A DNA stretch of 64,000 bases from Lepus europaeus (Eukaryota; Chordata; Mammalia; Lagomorpha; Leporidae). A program made the translations under genes and the position numbers. Below, piece after piece: positions 1-10,924 of the stretch. Each line of letters starts with the position of its first letter. The first letter of the stretch is position 1. The notes below the pieces were generated by a model. The model had not been told where the DNA came from, made no database searches, and worked only from the letters and a program-made list of their open reading frames with translations. The stretch lies in the NCBI RefSeq assembly GCF_033115175.1, contig NC_084832.1, positions 14,683,342-14,747,341 of the forward strand, read 5' to 3'.

Positions 1-245
1 AAACAGAGGAAGCACATAGAACCCAAAATAGGCATGATCAGAAAAAGGTAGTCATCACTTTCAAAAGTAGAACATGAAGAGAATATCTTAAAATATGCAA
101 GAGAGAAATGTCAGATTACCTTTAAAGAAACTACCATAAGATCGACAGCATATTTCTCAACAGAAACCCTGCAGACCAGGAGACGATGGAAAGATACAAC
201 ATGTTGCTGAATGAACAGTGGGTCATAAAAAAAATCAAAAAGGAA
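1..245 (+). mobile_element. ancient LINE-1, ORF1 end / inter-ORF region
   Basis: This stretch aligns by eye with the ORF1-downstream region of the antisense L1 at 19.2-19.7 kb: both have an AGGAAGCACA start, an AAAGAGAAATG-type block and an ACAGCA-ATTTCTCA block. It is probably the upstream part of the same ancient sense L1 that continues as ORF2 at 781-3619. It is too decayed to encode protein, and the window edge cuts it. Confidence 0.65.
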
Positions 246-254
246 ATAAAATTT

Positions 255-309
255 GTTTTTTTTCAAATATCTATTTATTTATTTGAAAGGTGAAGTTACA
301 GAGGCAGGA

Positions 310-343
<34 letters not shown>

Positions 344-415
344 TCTTCCATTCACTGGTTCACTCCCCAAGTGGCCGCGACAGCCAGGGCTGGCTAATCC
401 AATCCAGGATATGAC
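255..415 (-). mobile_element. C-type SINE, 5'-truncated, antisense
   Basis: On the plus strand it reads from a T-rich tail through TATTTATTTATTTGAAAGG, an (AG)n run and the CTTCCATTCACTGGTTCACTCCCCAA block, then stops early, so the tRNA-like head is missing. A 9-bp target-site duplication, ATAAAATTT, flanks it at 246-254 and 416-424. Confidence 0.85.
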
Positions 416-456
416 ATAAAATTTCTTTTTTTTTTTAAGAAAATAAAATTTCTTGA

Positions 457-780
457 GGGTCCAGCACTGTGGCATAGTAGGCTAAACCTCTGCCTGCAGT
501 GACAGCATCCTATATGGGTGCCACTTCATGTCCTGGCTTCTCCTCTTCTGATCCAGCTCTCTGTTTTTGGTCTAGGAAAGTAATGGAAGATATCCCACAT
601 GCATGGGCCCCTGTGCCCACATGGGAGACTTGTAATTAGCTCCTGGCTCCTGGATTCAGATTGGCTCATCTTTGGTTGTTGTGACCATTTTGGGTAGTGA
701 ACAGCAGAGGAAGACCTCTCTCTCTGTCTCTCCCTCTCTCTGTCTGTAACTCTACCTCTCAAATAGATGAATACAATATT
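457..780 (+). mobile_element. C-type SINE, sense
   Basis: An older divergent copy with the usual order: GCACTGTGGCATAG head, GGCATCCTATATGGG, CCTGGCTTCTCCTCTTCTGATCCAGCTCTCTG, GGGAGACTTG, and a (CT)n tail ending CTCTACCTCTCAAATAGATGA. It separates two parts of the ancient L1. A possible imperfect duplication (AAAATTTCTTGAG / AAAATCTTTGAAG) flanks it. Confidence 0.85.
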
Positions 781-1768
781 TTACAAAATCTTTGAAGCAA
801 ATGGAATTGAAAGCACAGCATATCAAATCTTCTGGGATATAGCAAAAACAGTGTTAAGAGGAAAGTTTATAGCAAAAAATTGGAAAGGTGTCAAATAAAT
901 TATCTAACAATGCATCTTAAGGATCAGAGAAAACAAAAATAAACTGACTACAAATTAGTAAAAGGAAGGAAATAATAAAAATTAGAGACAATATAGACAA
1001 AATAGAAATAAAAACTTATACAAAAAAATGAAATGAAGAGCTAGTACTTTGAAAAATAAACAAGATTGATAAACCACTGATCCAACTGCAAACCACTGAT
1101 CCCAAAACAAAAAAGTGAGAAGTCCCAAATTAATAAGATCAGGGATGAAAACAGAGATTTACAATGGATGCAAATGAAATACAAAGAATCACTAGGAGTT
1201 ATTACAAGTTATTACAAAGATCAATAGCATTCTATATATCAACAATGATCTGTCTGAGAAACAATTTATAAGATTGGTCCCATTAGCAACTGCTATAAAA
1301 AATTTTTAAATATCTTGGGATAAATTTAACCAAAATCTGAAAGATTGCTACAATGAAAATTACAAAACATTAAGGAAAGAAATAGAAGAAGACAGAAAAA
1401 AATGGAAAAATTTTCCACATTCATGGATTGGAAGAATTAATATCATCAAAATGTATATACTACCCAAACCAATTTATAAATTCAATGTAATCCCAGCCAA
1501 AATTGCAAGGATATTCTTCATAGAACTAGAAGAAAATTCACGTGGAAACAATAAAGACCCCAAATAGTCAAAGAAATCTTAATAAAAACAAAGCTGGAGG
1601 CATCACAATACCAAGTTTCAAGACATACTATAGGGCTGTAATAACCAAAACAGCCTAGTACTGGTGCAAAAACAGATCTGTAGAGCAAAAGAACAGAATA
1701 GAAATCCCCAAATCAATCCACTCATCTAAAACTAACTAATCTTTGACAAACAACCTGAAATCATTCCC
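781..1768 (+). mobile_element. ancient LINE-1 ORF2, endonuclease/RT to C-terminal part
   Basis: The motif GGGATATAGCAAAAACAGTGTTAAGAGGAAAG marks the ORF2 region between endonuclease and reverse transcriptase. Further along, AAATGGAAAAATTTTCCACATTCATGGATTGG and GGAGGCATCACAATACCAAG are standard 3'-half ORF2 sequence. A jump near 1150-1180 suggests an internal deletion of much of the RT core. Many stops and frameshifts are present. The element resumes at 2163-2227 and 2553 after SINE insertions. Confidence 0.85.
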
Positions 1769-1783
1769 TTAAGAAAGGATAGT

Positions 1784-2147
1784 GGCTGGCGCCGTGGCTC
1801 ACTAGGCTAATCCTCCGCCTTGCAGCGCCAGCACACCAGGTTCTAGTCCCGGTCGGGGCACCGATCCTGTCCCGGTTGCCCTCTTCCAGGCCAGCTCTCT
1901 GCTGTGGCCAGGGAGTGCAGTGGAGGATGGCCCAAGTGCTTGGGCCCTGCACCCGCATGGGAGGCCAGGAGAAGCACCTGGCTCCTGCCATCGGATCAGC
2001 ACGGTGCGCCAGCCGCAGCGCGCCTACTGCGGCAGCCATTGGAGGGTGAACCAACGGCAAAAAGGAAGACCTTTCTCTCTGTCTCTCTCTCTCTCACTAT
2101 CCACTCTGCCTGTCAAAAATAAAAAAAAATTAAAAATTAAAAAAAAA
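1784..2147 (+). mobile_element. young C-type SINE, sense, full length
   Basis: Full-length copy with a GC-rich tRNA-like head (GGCTGGCGCCGTGGCTCACTAGG, B-box-like GGTTCTAGTCCC), the pyrimidine tail ending CTGCCTGTC, and an A-rich tail. An exact 15-bp target-site duplication, TTAAGAAAGGATAGT, lies at 1769-1783 and 2148-2162. The perfect duplication and retained CpGs mark it as a recent insertion into the ancient L1 ORF2. Confidence 0.97.
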
Positions 2148-2227
2148 TTAAGAAAGGATAGTATCTTCAACAAATGTTGTTGGGAAAATTGGATGTGCAC
2201 ATGCAGAAGTTTGAAACAAGATCCTAT

Positions 2228-2551
2228 GGGGCTGGTGTTGTAGCATAGGCAGCAAAGCTGCCACCTATGACCAGCATCCCATATAGGCACTGGTTCATGT
2301 CCTAGCTGCTCCACTTCCCATCCAGCTCTCTGCTGATGGCTTGGGAAAGCAGCAGAGGATGGCCCAAGTTCTTGGGCTCTAGCATCCACATGGGAGACCC
2401 AGAAGAAGTTCCAGGCTCTTGGCTTTGGTCTGGCCCAGCTCTGTCCATTGAGGCCAATTGGAGAGTGATCCTAGTAGATGGAAGATCTCTCTGCCTCTTC
2501 CTCTTTCTATGTAACTCTGCCTTATAATAAATAAAATAAATTTTTAGAAAA
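2228..2551 (+). mobile_element. C-type SINE, older subfamily, sense
   Basis: The head is GGGGCTGGTGTTGTAGC, followed by CAGCATCCCATATAGG and a tail ending AACTCTGCCTTATAATAAATAAAATAAA. Flanks GAAACAAGATCCTA (2213-2226) and GAAACAAGACCCCT (from 2552) are a slightly decayed target-site duplication. It interrupts the same L1 ORF2 only 66 bp after the preceding SINE's duplication. Confidence 0.9.
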
Positions 2552-2552
2552 G

Positions 2553-3619
2553 AAACAAGACCCCTACCTTATACCCTGAAGAAAAATCAACTCAGAGTGA
2601 ATAAAGGACTAGACTTAAGACCTACAACCACCAATTTACTAGAGAAAAACATGGGGGAAACACTGCAAGGCATTGACCTAGGCAAAGCCTTCCTGGATAA
2701 GACTCCCAGAAGCTCATTCAGTAAAAGCAAAACTAGACAAAAGGGATTAAATCAAGCTAAGAGGCTTCTTTGCTGCAAAGGAAACACTCAACAAAGTGAA
2801 GAAGCCATTGATAGAATGGGAGAAAATATTTGCAAATATGCATCTGATAAAGGAATAATATCCAGAATACATAAGAAGCTCAAGAAACTCAACAACAACA
2901 GAACGATCTAGTTAAGAAATGGGCTAAGGATATGAACAGGCATTTTTCAAAGGATGAAATTCAAATGGCCAACAGACACATGAAAAAGATACTCAGGATA
3001 AGTAGCCACCAGGGAAACACAAATGAAAACCTCAATGAAGTATCACCTCACTCCAGTTAGAATGACTATTATCCAAAAATTAAAAAAAATTGCTGGTGAG
3101 GTGGTGGTGAAAAAGGTATGCTAATACACTGTTGGAGACAATGCAAACTGGTACAACCACTATGGAAAACAGTATGGAGATTCCTCAGAAAACTAAAAAT
3201 AGATCTACTATACAACCCAGCGTTCCCATTCCTGTAAATATATCCACAGGGAATTAAATCAGCATATGAAAAAGTTCCCTGCACTCCCATGTTTACTGCA
3301 GCTCAAATCACAATAGCAAATATATGGGATCAAACTAGATGTCCATCAACTGATGATTGGATAAAGACCATGAAATACTACTCAGCCATAAAAATGAATG
3401 ATATTTTGACATTTGCAAGAAAATGGATACAACTGGAGATCATTATGCTAAGTGAAATAAGCCAGACACAGAAAGAGAAATATCAGGTTTTCTATTATTT
3501 GTGAAGGTTAATATCTGGAGAGAGTTTAAAAATTGGACTGAGTCATATCATTTGGTATTTAGCTATAATCCTTGTACTGCTTATTCCCCACATATGATCA
3601 TTGTCAAGAATCTCTCACT
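2553..3619 (+). mobile_element. ancient LINE-1 ORF2 C-terminus and 3' UTR
   Basis: It contains an open remnant of 104 codons (2597-2911) matching the ORF2 C-terminal region, and further on the TGGAGATTCCTCAGAAAACT and CATCAACTGATGATTGGATAAAGA blocks near the ORF2 end. AAGTGAAATAAGCCAGACACAGAAAG is followed by a short 3' UTR-like stretch. Not coding-competent. No clear poly(A) end is seen before the next SINE. Confidence 0.88.
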
Positions 3620-3634
3620 CTGATACTAATCTCT

Positions 3635-3688
3635 CTCTTTTTTAAGATTCATTTTATTTATTTGAAATACAGAGTTACAGAGAGAGGT

Positions 3689-3736
<48 letters not shown>

Positions 3737-3990
3737 TTCCATCCACTGGTTCACTCCTCAGATGGCCGCAACAGCTGGAGCTGTGCCAATCCGAAGCCAG
3801 GAGCCAGGAGCTTCCTCAGGGTCTCCTACACAGGTGCAGGGGCCCAAGGACTTGGGCCATCTTCACTGCTTTCCTAGGCCATAGCAGAGAGCTGGATGGG
3901 AAGTGGAGCAGCCAGGACTAGAAGCGGCACCCATATGGGATGCGGGCGCTTCATGTCAGGGTGTTAACCTGCTGCGCCACAGCACCAGCC
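3635..3990 (-). mobile_element. C-type SINE, antisense, full length
   Basis: The plus strand shows a T-rich tail, ATTTATTTGAAATACAGAGTTACAG, a long (GA)n run (about 3691-3734), the CCACTGGTTCACTCCTCAGATGG block and the head complement CTGCGCCACAGCACCAGCCC. The flanks CTGATACTAATCTCT (3620-3634) and CTGATACTATCTCTT (from 3991) form the target-site duplication. Confidence 0.93.
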
Positions 3991-4302
3991 CTGATACTAT
4001 CTCTTTAAGAAAATAGTGTATGCATATATAATGTCTACATTTGAAGTGAAGGTGATCAAACCTCAAAAATTTAAAATAGTAATTAAATGTAAAAAGAGAA
4101 AGATGAGGAAAAAGAAAGGGATCCTTATCTGGTATCTCCTTTTTGCCATTGTGCATCACCTGAGGTAGGGTTACTTGGAACTGAAATGGAAACTAAACTC
4201 AGAATTTTCATCCTAATTAAACATAATTTCCTATTTAATAATAAATTGCATGACACAAAACAGGTTGATTGGTTGTACGCAGAGTGAGATATTGGTTGAG
4301 TG

Positions 4303-4536
4303 ATTTTTTTTTCATCTGCTGGGTTACTCCTCACTTAGCAGCAACAGCTGGCAGGCTGGGCCAGGACAAAACCAAGTGGGTCTCCCACATGGGTGGCAGG
4401 GACCCAAGTACTTGGGCCATTTTTCATTCTCTTCCCAGACTGGAAGTGAAGGGACTGGGGGGTGAACTGGCACTCCAGTGTGGGATGTTGGAGGTCCAGG
4501 CAGTGAATTAAACTGCTGTACCCCACACCCATCCCC
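4303..4536 (-). mobile_element. C-type SINE, decayed, antisense
   Basis: T-tract, then CATCTGCTGGGTTACTCCTCA, CACATGGGTGGCAGGGACCCAAGTACTTGGGCC and a degraded head ending CTGCTGTACCCCACACCC. The (AG)n and A-tail side is shortened. It is an older copy lying in otherwise unassigned sequence. Confidence 0.82.
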
Positions 4537-5296
4537 ATAGCGAGCTTTTAAAGGTAGGTAGAGGAGGCATTGGAATTTTTGAAATGAAATAAATTTAATG
4601 CTGAAAAATAACATAATAGTAATTTACTTCTTTGCATAGTAATTGCAATAATAAATGGAAATCTTTCATCAATATCTTCCAGTATGAACAATACCTAAGT
4701 ACCAGTTTGATTTCAGAATTTTGTTATTTTAAGACAATTTATAACAATTAATTTCAGTTATGCATTTTGCTACAGTATGGTGTAGGAAGCACATTAAAGT
4801 TACAACACAGAGGAGGTGTGAAGTGTGTTCTATGAATAAATTTGAATCTTATCTGCTTGATCCAAAGACAGATTAGGACATGTATCAGTAACATGAGGGA
4901 GAAATTTCCCTCTGGCCTCATAATCAAATGAAATGTTCTAATTGATCTCTTCAGGAGATGGAGCCTCTCAGTTCTGACCAACTTGGAATTGAGGTCTTGA
5001 AATGAGAATCAGGGGGTTTATGATAACATTAAAACAGTATGTAATATGACTCACAACCCTGTTTAAGGGAGACGACATTTACATATGAACTATTTTCAAA
5101 GACCAAAACCCCACTGAATCGTAGTGCATAACTCTCTCAGATATCGCAACAGCCTTTTTTATTTTCCAAGTACTGATAAGTGACCACTCCTCTTTAAACT
5201 CTCATGTAATTACTGTGGCATGGAGTACACACTGCCGACCTGTCAAGCACGTGAATGACAGGTACACATAAAGCATGAGCTTAAAAGTCACATTGA
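4537..5296. other. unassigned non-coding stretch
   Basis: AT-rich sequence with no recognisable gene, no convincing open frame and no repeat I can name. The neighbouring interval 4010-4302 is similar. Ancient decayed repeats cannot be excluded by eye. Confidence 0.5.
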
Positions 5297-5625
5297 GGCC
5301 GGCGCCGTGGCTCACTAGGCTAATCCTCCACCTGCGGCGCTGGCACACCAGGTTCTAGTCCTGGTTGGGGCGCTGGATTCTGTCCTGGTTGCTCCTCTTC
5401 CAGTCCAGCTCTCTGCTGTGGCCCAGGAAAGCAGTGGAGGATGGCCCAAGTGCTTGGGCCCTGCACCCGCATGGGAGACCAGGAGAAGCACCTGGCTCCT
5501 GGCTTCAGATCAGCGCAATGCGCCGGCCACAGCGGCCACTGGAGGGTGAACCAACGGCAAAAAGGAAGACCTTCCTCTCTGTCTCTCTCTCACTGTCCAC
5601 TCTGCCTGTCAAAAAAAAAAAAAAA
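5297..5625 (+). mobile_element. young C-type SINE, sense
   Basis: Starts GGCCGGCGCCGTGGCTCACTAGG and ends CTGTCCACTCTGCCTGTC plus a pure A tract. The flanks AAAAGTCACATTGA (5283-5296) and AAAAGTCACCTTGA (5626-5639) differ at one base, so the insertion is fairly recent. Internal CpGs are partly lost. Confidence 0.95.
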
Positions 5626-5920
5626 AAAAGTCACCTTGAAATCAATGTCGGTGGCAGTGTTGGAATGAAAACACCTTGACCTGACTTTGTTTTGGAGTCC
5701 CTTCAAAGAAAATAGTTGTTGTCGTTTTATCTCATTGATCATAGTTGGTGTAGGCTGACACAAAACACAGTGGTTCTCTTCCAAATTCTTTTGAGAAGGA
5801 GGCTGAACGCCACATGACCTCTGAGTTTATAGACATATTAATCACAGCCAATGCCTGAATAAATTGGCTGTTGTTTGTACTTCTCTTCAATATATTACAC
5901 AATGCCAGGAATAATTTCAT

Positions 5921-6073
5921 TCACTTACTTATTTATGTATGCATTTTTCATTTGGTTTTTGAGAGGCAGAGAGACACAGAGAGACAGACAGAGATCTCCC
6001 ATCTGCTGGTTCACTCCCTAAATGGCTGCAACAGCTGGGTCTGGGCCAGGTCAAAGCCAGGATCCAGGACCTC
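5921..6073 (-). mobile_element. C-type SINE, 5'-truncated, antisense
   Basis: Only the tail half remains: TTTGAGAGGCAGAGAGACACAGAGAGACAGACAG, ATCTGCTGGTTCACTCCCTAAATGGCTGC, and AAAGCCAGGATCCAGGA, after which the similarity stops. No head is present. Confidence 0.8.
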
Positions 6074-7359
6074 AAGAGAGCAGATAGTGAGTTCAGTGAA
6101 CTGGAGAAAATCCAAAAATCGCTGGAAAGCAGGACTTAACATAAATCTGGACATGTTCAGGGTTCAGGTTTTCTTGGTAGTTGAGATGGAATGGCAAAAG
6201 AAGCTATGTAGAAGAGTGGCAACAGATTGGTGGGCGTGAAGAACAATGAGATGGAACTTGAATTGGGGTGGCCGAGTTGGTCCTGGGAGCAGAAGATCTC
6301 AAGAACTGACAGTTACTCCAGAAGTGGGGAATTAAGGACAGGTCCTGAAGATGTTAAGATGAACAATGGGAAGCAGGATAGTGTACTGGTTTCAGGGAGG
6401 AGATGCGAAAGTCGATGAGCCCGGCTCAAGACCTGATCTTGATCATAAATCAGATTTGGGGCTTGCCACGCAACTCTGCCAGATCCCATTTTCCTTACCT
6501 GCAAAGAAGGGATCTGAAATAAAGTTAAAAATTGATTTAAAGGGGAAAGGAAATGAGAGTTGAGGATGAAGAGAGAGAATAGCAAAGTGGGTAATAGGAT
6601 GGTGGTAGGGATGGGGGCACCCTTGTTTGCCAGTTCTGGTGGTGAACTCCTGAGAATTCTTTTAACATAGCTAGAAGGATTGTTGCATGGCAAGGATCAC
6701 GGTTTCCTACCAAATGTTCAGGTCACAGTCAGATGCATTTCCCTCAGCCCTGATAACTGGAATTTTCTGGAGTTCAATAGGTCATGATTCATGGGACCAT
6801 GCCCAAAGGAAGCTGCCAATCTTCCCTTTCCTGCCAACTCCCCAGTGGAAGCAGAATTTATAGTTCTTAGTTCATGTGGATTCTACTTTCTGCAGACAAA
6901 AAGGTATTTGCACGAGTGGAATAGGTCATGGAATTTGAGGTAGTAGGGGAGGAATTTAAGGGTAATCCTAATCTCTCAAATCACTGATGAGAAGTTTGAA
7001 ATTAGAGAAGTAAAATAACTATATAAGGGGACAGAGAATATTAACAGCAAATCTGGTTTGATTTACCACGTACATTCTTGGCAAGCTGCTCTAGGGGGTT
7101 CCTCAGAGTATTTCTTTTGGAGCATCCAAAATGACTAATTCACACATAAGAGTGGTCAGAGGGGAAGCTGAGTGGGAGAGCAAGGTAGAGAATATAGGTG
7201 GCTTCTGTCTTCCAATCCCATCCGGTGTAAGGTTTTCTCACTTAAATAATGACAGTGATGATAGTAATAATAGCGAATCCATATGGAGAACTCTCTAAGC
7301 ACCAGGTCTTGTTTTAAGTACATCAATATGCTAATCAATCATATACTACATGTTTGATC
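6074..7359. other. repeat-poor non-coding stretch
   Basis: No SINE or L1 was recognised. A weak MIR-like run may lie at about 6385-6525 (a GCCACGCAACTCTGCC then TTTTCCTTACCTGC pattern). Open frames up to 126 codons on the minus strand (6313-6693) resemble no family I know, so none is called. It is one of the longer young-repeat-free stretches in the first 20 kb. Confidence 0.5.
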
Positions 7360-7565
7360 TGTTTTGTAGATATAATTTAATTCTCTTAGCATGCTTATGA
7401 GGTAGGAATAACTATTATTCTCTCTTTTGCAGAGAAGGAAACAGGAGCACAGAGAAGTAGGGAAGTTGGGTGGCCTAAGTCACTCTGCTAACAAGTGATC
7501 ATATTGGGATTTGAACTGAGGACTCAAGTCAGATCCAGAGTTCACGCTCCTAACCACTATTCTAT
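7360..7565 (-). mobile_element. MIR SINE, antisense
   Basis: The plus strand carries the complement of the MIR core: TATGAGGTAGGAATAACTATTATT, AGAGAAGGAAACAGGAGCACAGAGAAGT, GATTTGAACTGAGGACTC and a trailing CTCCTAACCACTATTCTAT. This is an ancient tRNA-derived SINE, long inactive, giving a minimum age for the locus of roughly the mammalian radiation. Confidence 0.85.
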
Positions 7566-8047
7566 ATAAAGCAGAGGAGGAAGGAAAAGAAAGAAACATG
7601 GAGAGAGACAGAGAAGAGGAGATCCGGAAGGTGAGTGGGAGGGAGGTGAGGGGTGGCTGATGCTTGCTGGAACTGTGTACCTTGCACTGCACGTGCCTTC
7701 CCTGGAAATGGGTGCTGCAGAGAAGGTTTCTCCAACTTTGTGGCAAACCACATTTTACAGAAAAGTGTCCCCAAGACTTTCCACTTACAATAGCTTATTC
7801 ATGCCAAAATTCTTAGTAAAGTGTCATCAAGATTTGGGAACATTAATCCTCAAGCCTGGAACCTATGGCTACTGAAATCTTGCCAAGACTGCATAATTGG
7901 TGGGTTTCCAATCTTCTCCTGTTCTGAGTTGTGGAGTCCAGGCAGATGGAAGAGTGGGAGTGGGTATAAAGGATGGTAGGAGAGAGGGAAGCTTTATATT
8001 TCTTGAGCCTCTTTGCAAATTTCTATGTTTTATAACCAAAGGAGTTT

Positions 8048-8406
8048 TTTTTTTTTATTTTTTTTTTTTTTTTATTTTTGACAGGCAGAGTGGACAGTGA
8101 GAGACAGAGACAGAGAGAAAGGTCTTCCTTTTGCCGTTGGTTCACCCTCCAATGGCCGCCGCGGTAGCGTGCTGCGGCCGGCGCACCGCGCTGATCCGAT
8201 GGCAGGAGCCAGGTGTTTATCCTGGTCTCCCATGGGGTGCAGGGCCCAAGGACTTGGGCCATCCTCCACTGCACTCCCTGGCCACAGCAGAGAGCTGGCC
8301 TGGAAGAGGGGCAACCGGGACAGGATCGGTGCCCCGACCGGGACTAGAACCCGGTGTGCCGGCGCCGCTAGGCGGAGGATTAGCCTATTGAGCCGCGGCG
8401 CCGGCT
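8048..8406 (-). mobile_element. young C-type SINE, antisense, full length
   Basis: Reads from T-rich tail and GACAGGCAGAGTGGACAGTGAGAGA through CCAATGGCCGCCGCGG to GAGCCGCGGCGCCGGC. A 13-bp exact target-site duplication, ACCAAAGGAGTTT, is at 8035-8047 and 8411-8423. It is among the most CpG-rich copies in the window, so one of the youngest. Confidence 0.96.
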
Positions 8407-8423
8407 AGTGACCAAAGGAGTTT

Positions 8424-9089
8424 ATTTTAAAATTTCCTGATGAACAAAAAAAATCTATAAGATGATGCTTGGTAAAATTTCTTTTATTTCCTGACTTTGT
8501 TATATTTCTATTAGATCGTTGGTCTGGCCTCTGAGAATGTAATAAGGCCATATGACAAAATATCTGAAAACAAAGAGAAAAAACTATACTCATAATCATT
8601 TAATTGTGTAGCCAATGTGGTGACAGTAGTGGCTTCACTGCTTTTTGGAATCAGTTGATTTCCAAACTATTTATATCCATAATGAAACTATATTTCCCCT
8701 CTCTCCCCAACCCAGCTGAATTCTTGGGACTTTAAAGTACAAAGATTAATGCTTTAAATGTACTATTCATCATTTTAAATCTTGGAAGAAGTCTGATAGG
8801 AAAACTGATGAGAATTCTCTAACCACTAGCTTTGCGCTAAGTTTGCCTTCCCAAAAGTGTAAAAAGAAAACAGGCTAAGTACATTTTTGTCCCATTTATT
8901 ATTTGGTGCTGGGTTTATTCACCTGGTACTGTCAAGCTTTCCTCTCATCTTCATTTTTCTCCAAAACCTGTTCAGGTGCTTCATATACACAACAGTGAAT
9001 GTGAACCCAGAGAGGTGTTCAAATAGTGACAAGAATCATAGCTTTAATATCAAGGGCTGGCAAATGTGGAAGTAAGATATGTGATAAAA
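8424..9089. other. unassigned non-coding stretch
   Basis: AT-rich sequence with no gene, structural RNA or nameable repeat seen. It runs up to the left edge of a large ancient L1. Confidence 0.45.
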
Positions 9090-10224
9090 ATAGCACGGAA
9101 GTTGGGAGGAGGGAAGTGGAAATGCACTGTTGTAAAGTCCTTACACTTTAGGTGGAGTGATATAATATCGCTTGAAGACAGACTGCTGAGTTAGAGATGC
9201 ATAGTGTAAATCCTAAGGTGATCACAAAGGAAATAATATTAAGGCATACAGTTGATAAGGAATTTAAAAGACCAAGTCATAACATTCAACTAATTTAGAA
9301 GAAGACAGAAATAGAAGAAAAAGAGCAAAAACAAATGTGATGAGTAGAAAATAAATATCAAGATGGTATAGATTTAAACTCAGCCATATACATAAATCAT
9401 TAAGTATAAATGGTCTTATCACCAGTTAAAAGGAAAAAATTTCCAGAAGAATGAAAAGAAATCCAACTATATACTGTGTACTGCACAGATAAATTAAAAG
9501 GATGAGCAAAAGTATACTAGGCTAGCACTAATAGAAGAAAGCTAGGGGCTGGCATTGTGGCATAGCAGGTAAGGCCACTTCCTCTAATGCCGGTATCCCA
9601 TATGGGAGCTGATTTGAGTCCCAACCGCTCCACTTCTGATCCAGCTCCCTGCTAATGCACCTGGGAAAGCAGCAGAGGATGGCCCAAGTGCTTGGCCCTT
9701 GCATCCACGTGGGAGACCGGAGGAAGCTCCTGGCTCCTGGCTTCAGCCTGGCCCAGCCCTGGCGGTTGAGGCCATTTGGGGAGTGAACCAGTGGGTGGAA
9801 GATCTCCTTCTCCCCCTCCCCTTCCCCCTCCCTCTCCTCTGCTTCTCCCTCTCCCTCTCCTCTGCTTTTCCCTCTCACTGTAACTTTGCCTTTCAGATAA
9901 ATAAAATCAATCTTTAAAAAAAACAAAAAGCAGAAAGCTGCAGTGCTATGTTAATGTCAGACAAAGAAGACTTCAGTCTGGAATATTTTTAGGATAAGGA
10001 GTGTCATTTCATAGTGGTGACGTGGTCAATTCAGTAAACTGACATAATAATTCTAAATGCTTGTGTATATGATAATAGGAATTCAAAATACATGAGGCAG
10101 AAATGGACACAATTGAGTGGAGACAGGACAACTCCACAATTATAGTTGGTGATTGCCATATTCCCTTCCCAAAAATTGATAGATCTAATAGACAGAAAAT
10201 TAGAAAAGATATAACATATAAGCA
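9090..10224 (+). mobile_element. ancient LINE-1, inter-ORF region and ORF2 endonuclease
   Basis: The order matches an old mammalian L1 from the ORF1-ORF2 junction onward: AAATATCAAGATGGTATAGATTTAAACTCAGCCATAT, then a degraded CAGTTAAAAGG block at the ORF2 start. After a SINE come TTAATGTCAGACAAAGAAGACTTCAG and CACAATTATAGTTGGTGATTGCCATAT, from the endonuclease domain. It is heavily mutated and has no open frame. It very likely continues at 10754-13164 and 15317-15560. Confidence 0.8.
9545..9928 (+). mobile_element. C-type SINE, sense, expanded pyrimidine tail
   Basis: Full head-to-tail copy starting GGGGCTGGCATTGTGGC. The tail's CT-rich tract has expanded into a (CCCTCC)-like block at about 9806-9880 before TAACTTTGCCTTTCAGATAAATAAA. 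Flanks GAAGAAAGCT / GCAGAAAGCT (near 9534 and 9930) are the likely target-site duplication. Confidence 0.92.
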
Positions 10225-10312
10225 TACTTTAAAAAGTTCATGGAGCATGGAATCAAAGCTTATTTTGGTGCAAAAATTTAAAATCCATGCATAGCTTTTT
10301 AATAACCTGCAT

Positions 10313-10314
10313 TT

Positions 10315-10398
<84 letters not shown>

Positions 10399-10400
10399 TT
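10313..10400. repeat. (TTTC)n microsatellite in a SINE tail
   Basis: About 22 near-perfect TTTC units (GAAA on the opposite strand). It lies exactly where the poly(A) tail of the antisense SINE should be, so it grew from that tail. Confidence 0.95.
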
Positions 10401-10718
10401 TGACAGGCAGAGTGGATAGTGAGAGAGAGAGACAGAGAGAAAGGTCTTCCTTTTTGCTGTTGGTTCACCCTCCAATGGCTGCTGCGGCCGGCTCATCGTG
10501 CTGATCCGAAGCTAGGAGCCAGGTGCTTCTCCTGGTCTCCCATGTGGGTGCAGGGCCCAAGGACTTGGGCCATCCTCCACTGCCTTCCCGGGCCATAGCA
10601 GAGAGCTGGCCTGGAAGAGGGGCAACCGGGATAGAATCCGGCGCCCCAACTGGGACTAGAACCCGGTGTGCCGGCGCCGTAAGGCGGAGGATTAGCTTAG
10701 TGAGCCATGGCGCCGACC
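10317..10718 (-). mobile_element. young C-type SINE, antisense, inside a mariner-type element
   Basis: Follows the TTTC tract with TTGACAGGCAGAGTGGATAG and ends GAGCCATGGCGCCGACC. A perfect 16-bp target-site duplication, AATAACCTGCATTTTC, is at 10301-10316 and 10719-10734. Both halves of the mariner-type element join exactly across it. Confidence 0.97.
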
Positions 10719-10924
10719 AATAACCTGCATTTTCAATGAACTTTTTGAAGACTTCTCATGGTGTTGAGCTACTGACTTGATCTAATTAACATTGATCTTT
10801 AAATGTTCTGTCCCAACAACAGATATTCTCAACAACTGGTGATAGGGCAATTGCATAAATACCTGCAAAACACAGAAACTGAAATTAAATGGATCACTGG
10901 CCTAAATATAAGAGCTGTGAAAAG

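Larger units (their letters stand above)
10225..10753. mobile_element. mariner-type palindromic element, split by a SINE
   Basis: With the SINE removed the two halves make an element of about 125 bp whose ends are inverted copies: TTTAAAAAGTTCATGG on the left and ATGAACTTTTTGAAGA on the right, with TTATTTTGGTGCAAAAATTTAAAATCCATGCATAG inside. This resembles the Hsmar2 terminal sequence as I remember it, so it is probably a non-autonomous mariner derivative. It sits in the ancient L1. Confidence 0.8.

Noticed and set aside
1784..1860. tRNA-like A/B boxes considered as a tRNA gene
   Set aside because: This is the tRNA-derived head of a SINE (GGTTCTAGTCC B-box) without a complete cloverleaf; the same applies to every other SINE head.
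2024..2389. Minus-strand ORF of 121 codons
   Set aside because: It lies across two sense C-type SINEs; its protein reflects the SINE complement and the same peptide strings recur at most SINE copies.
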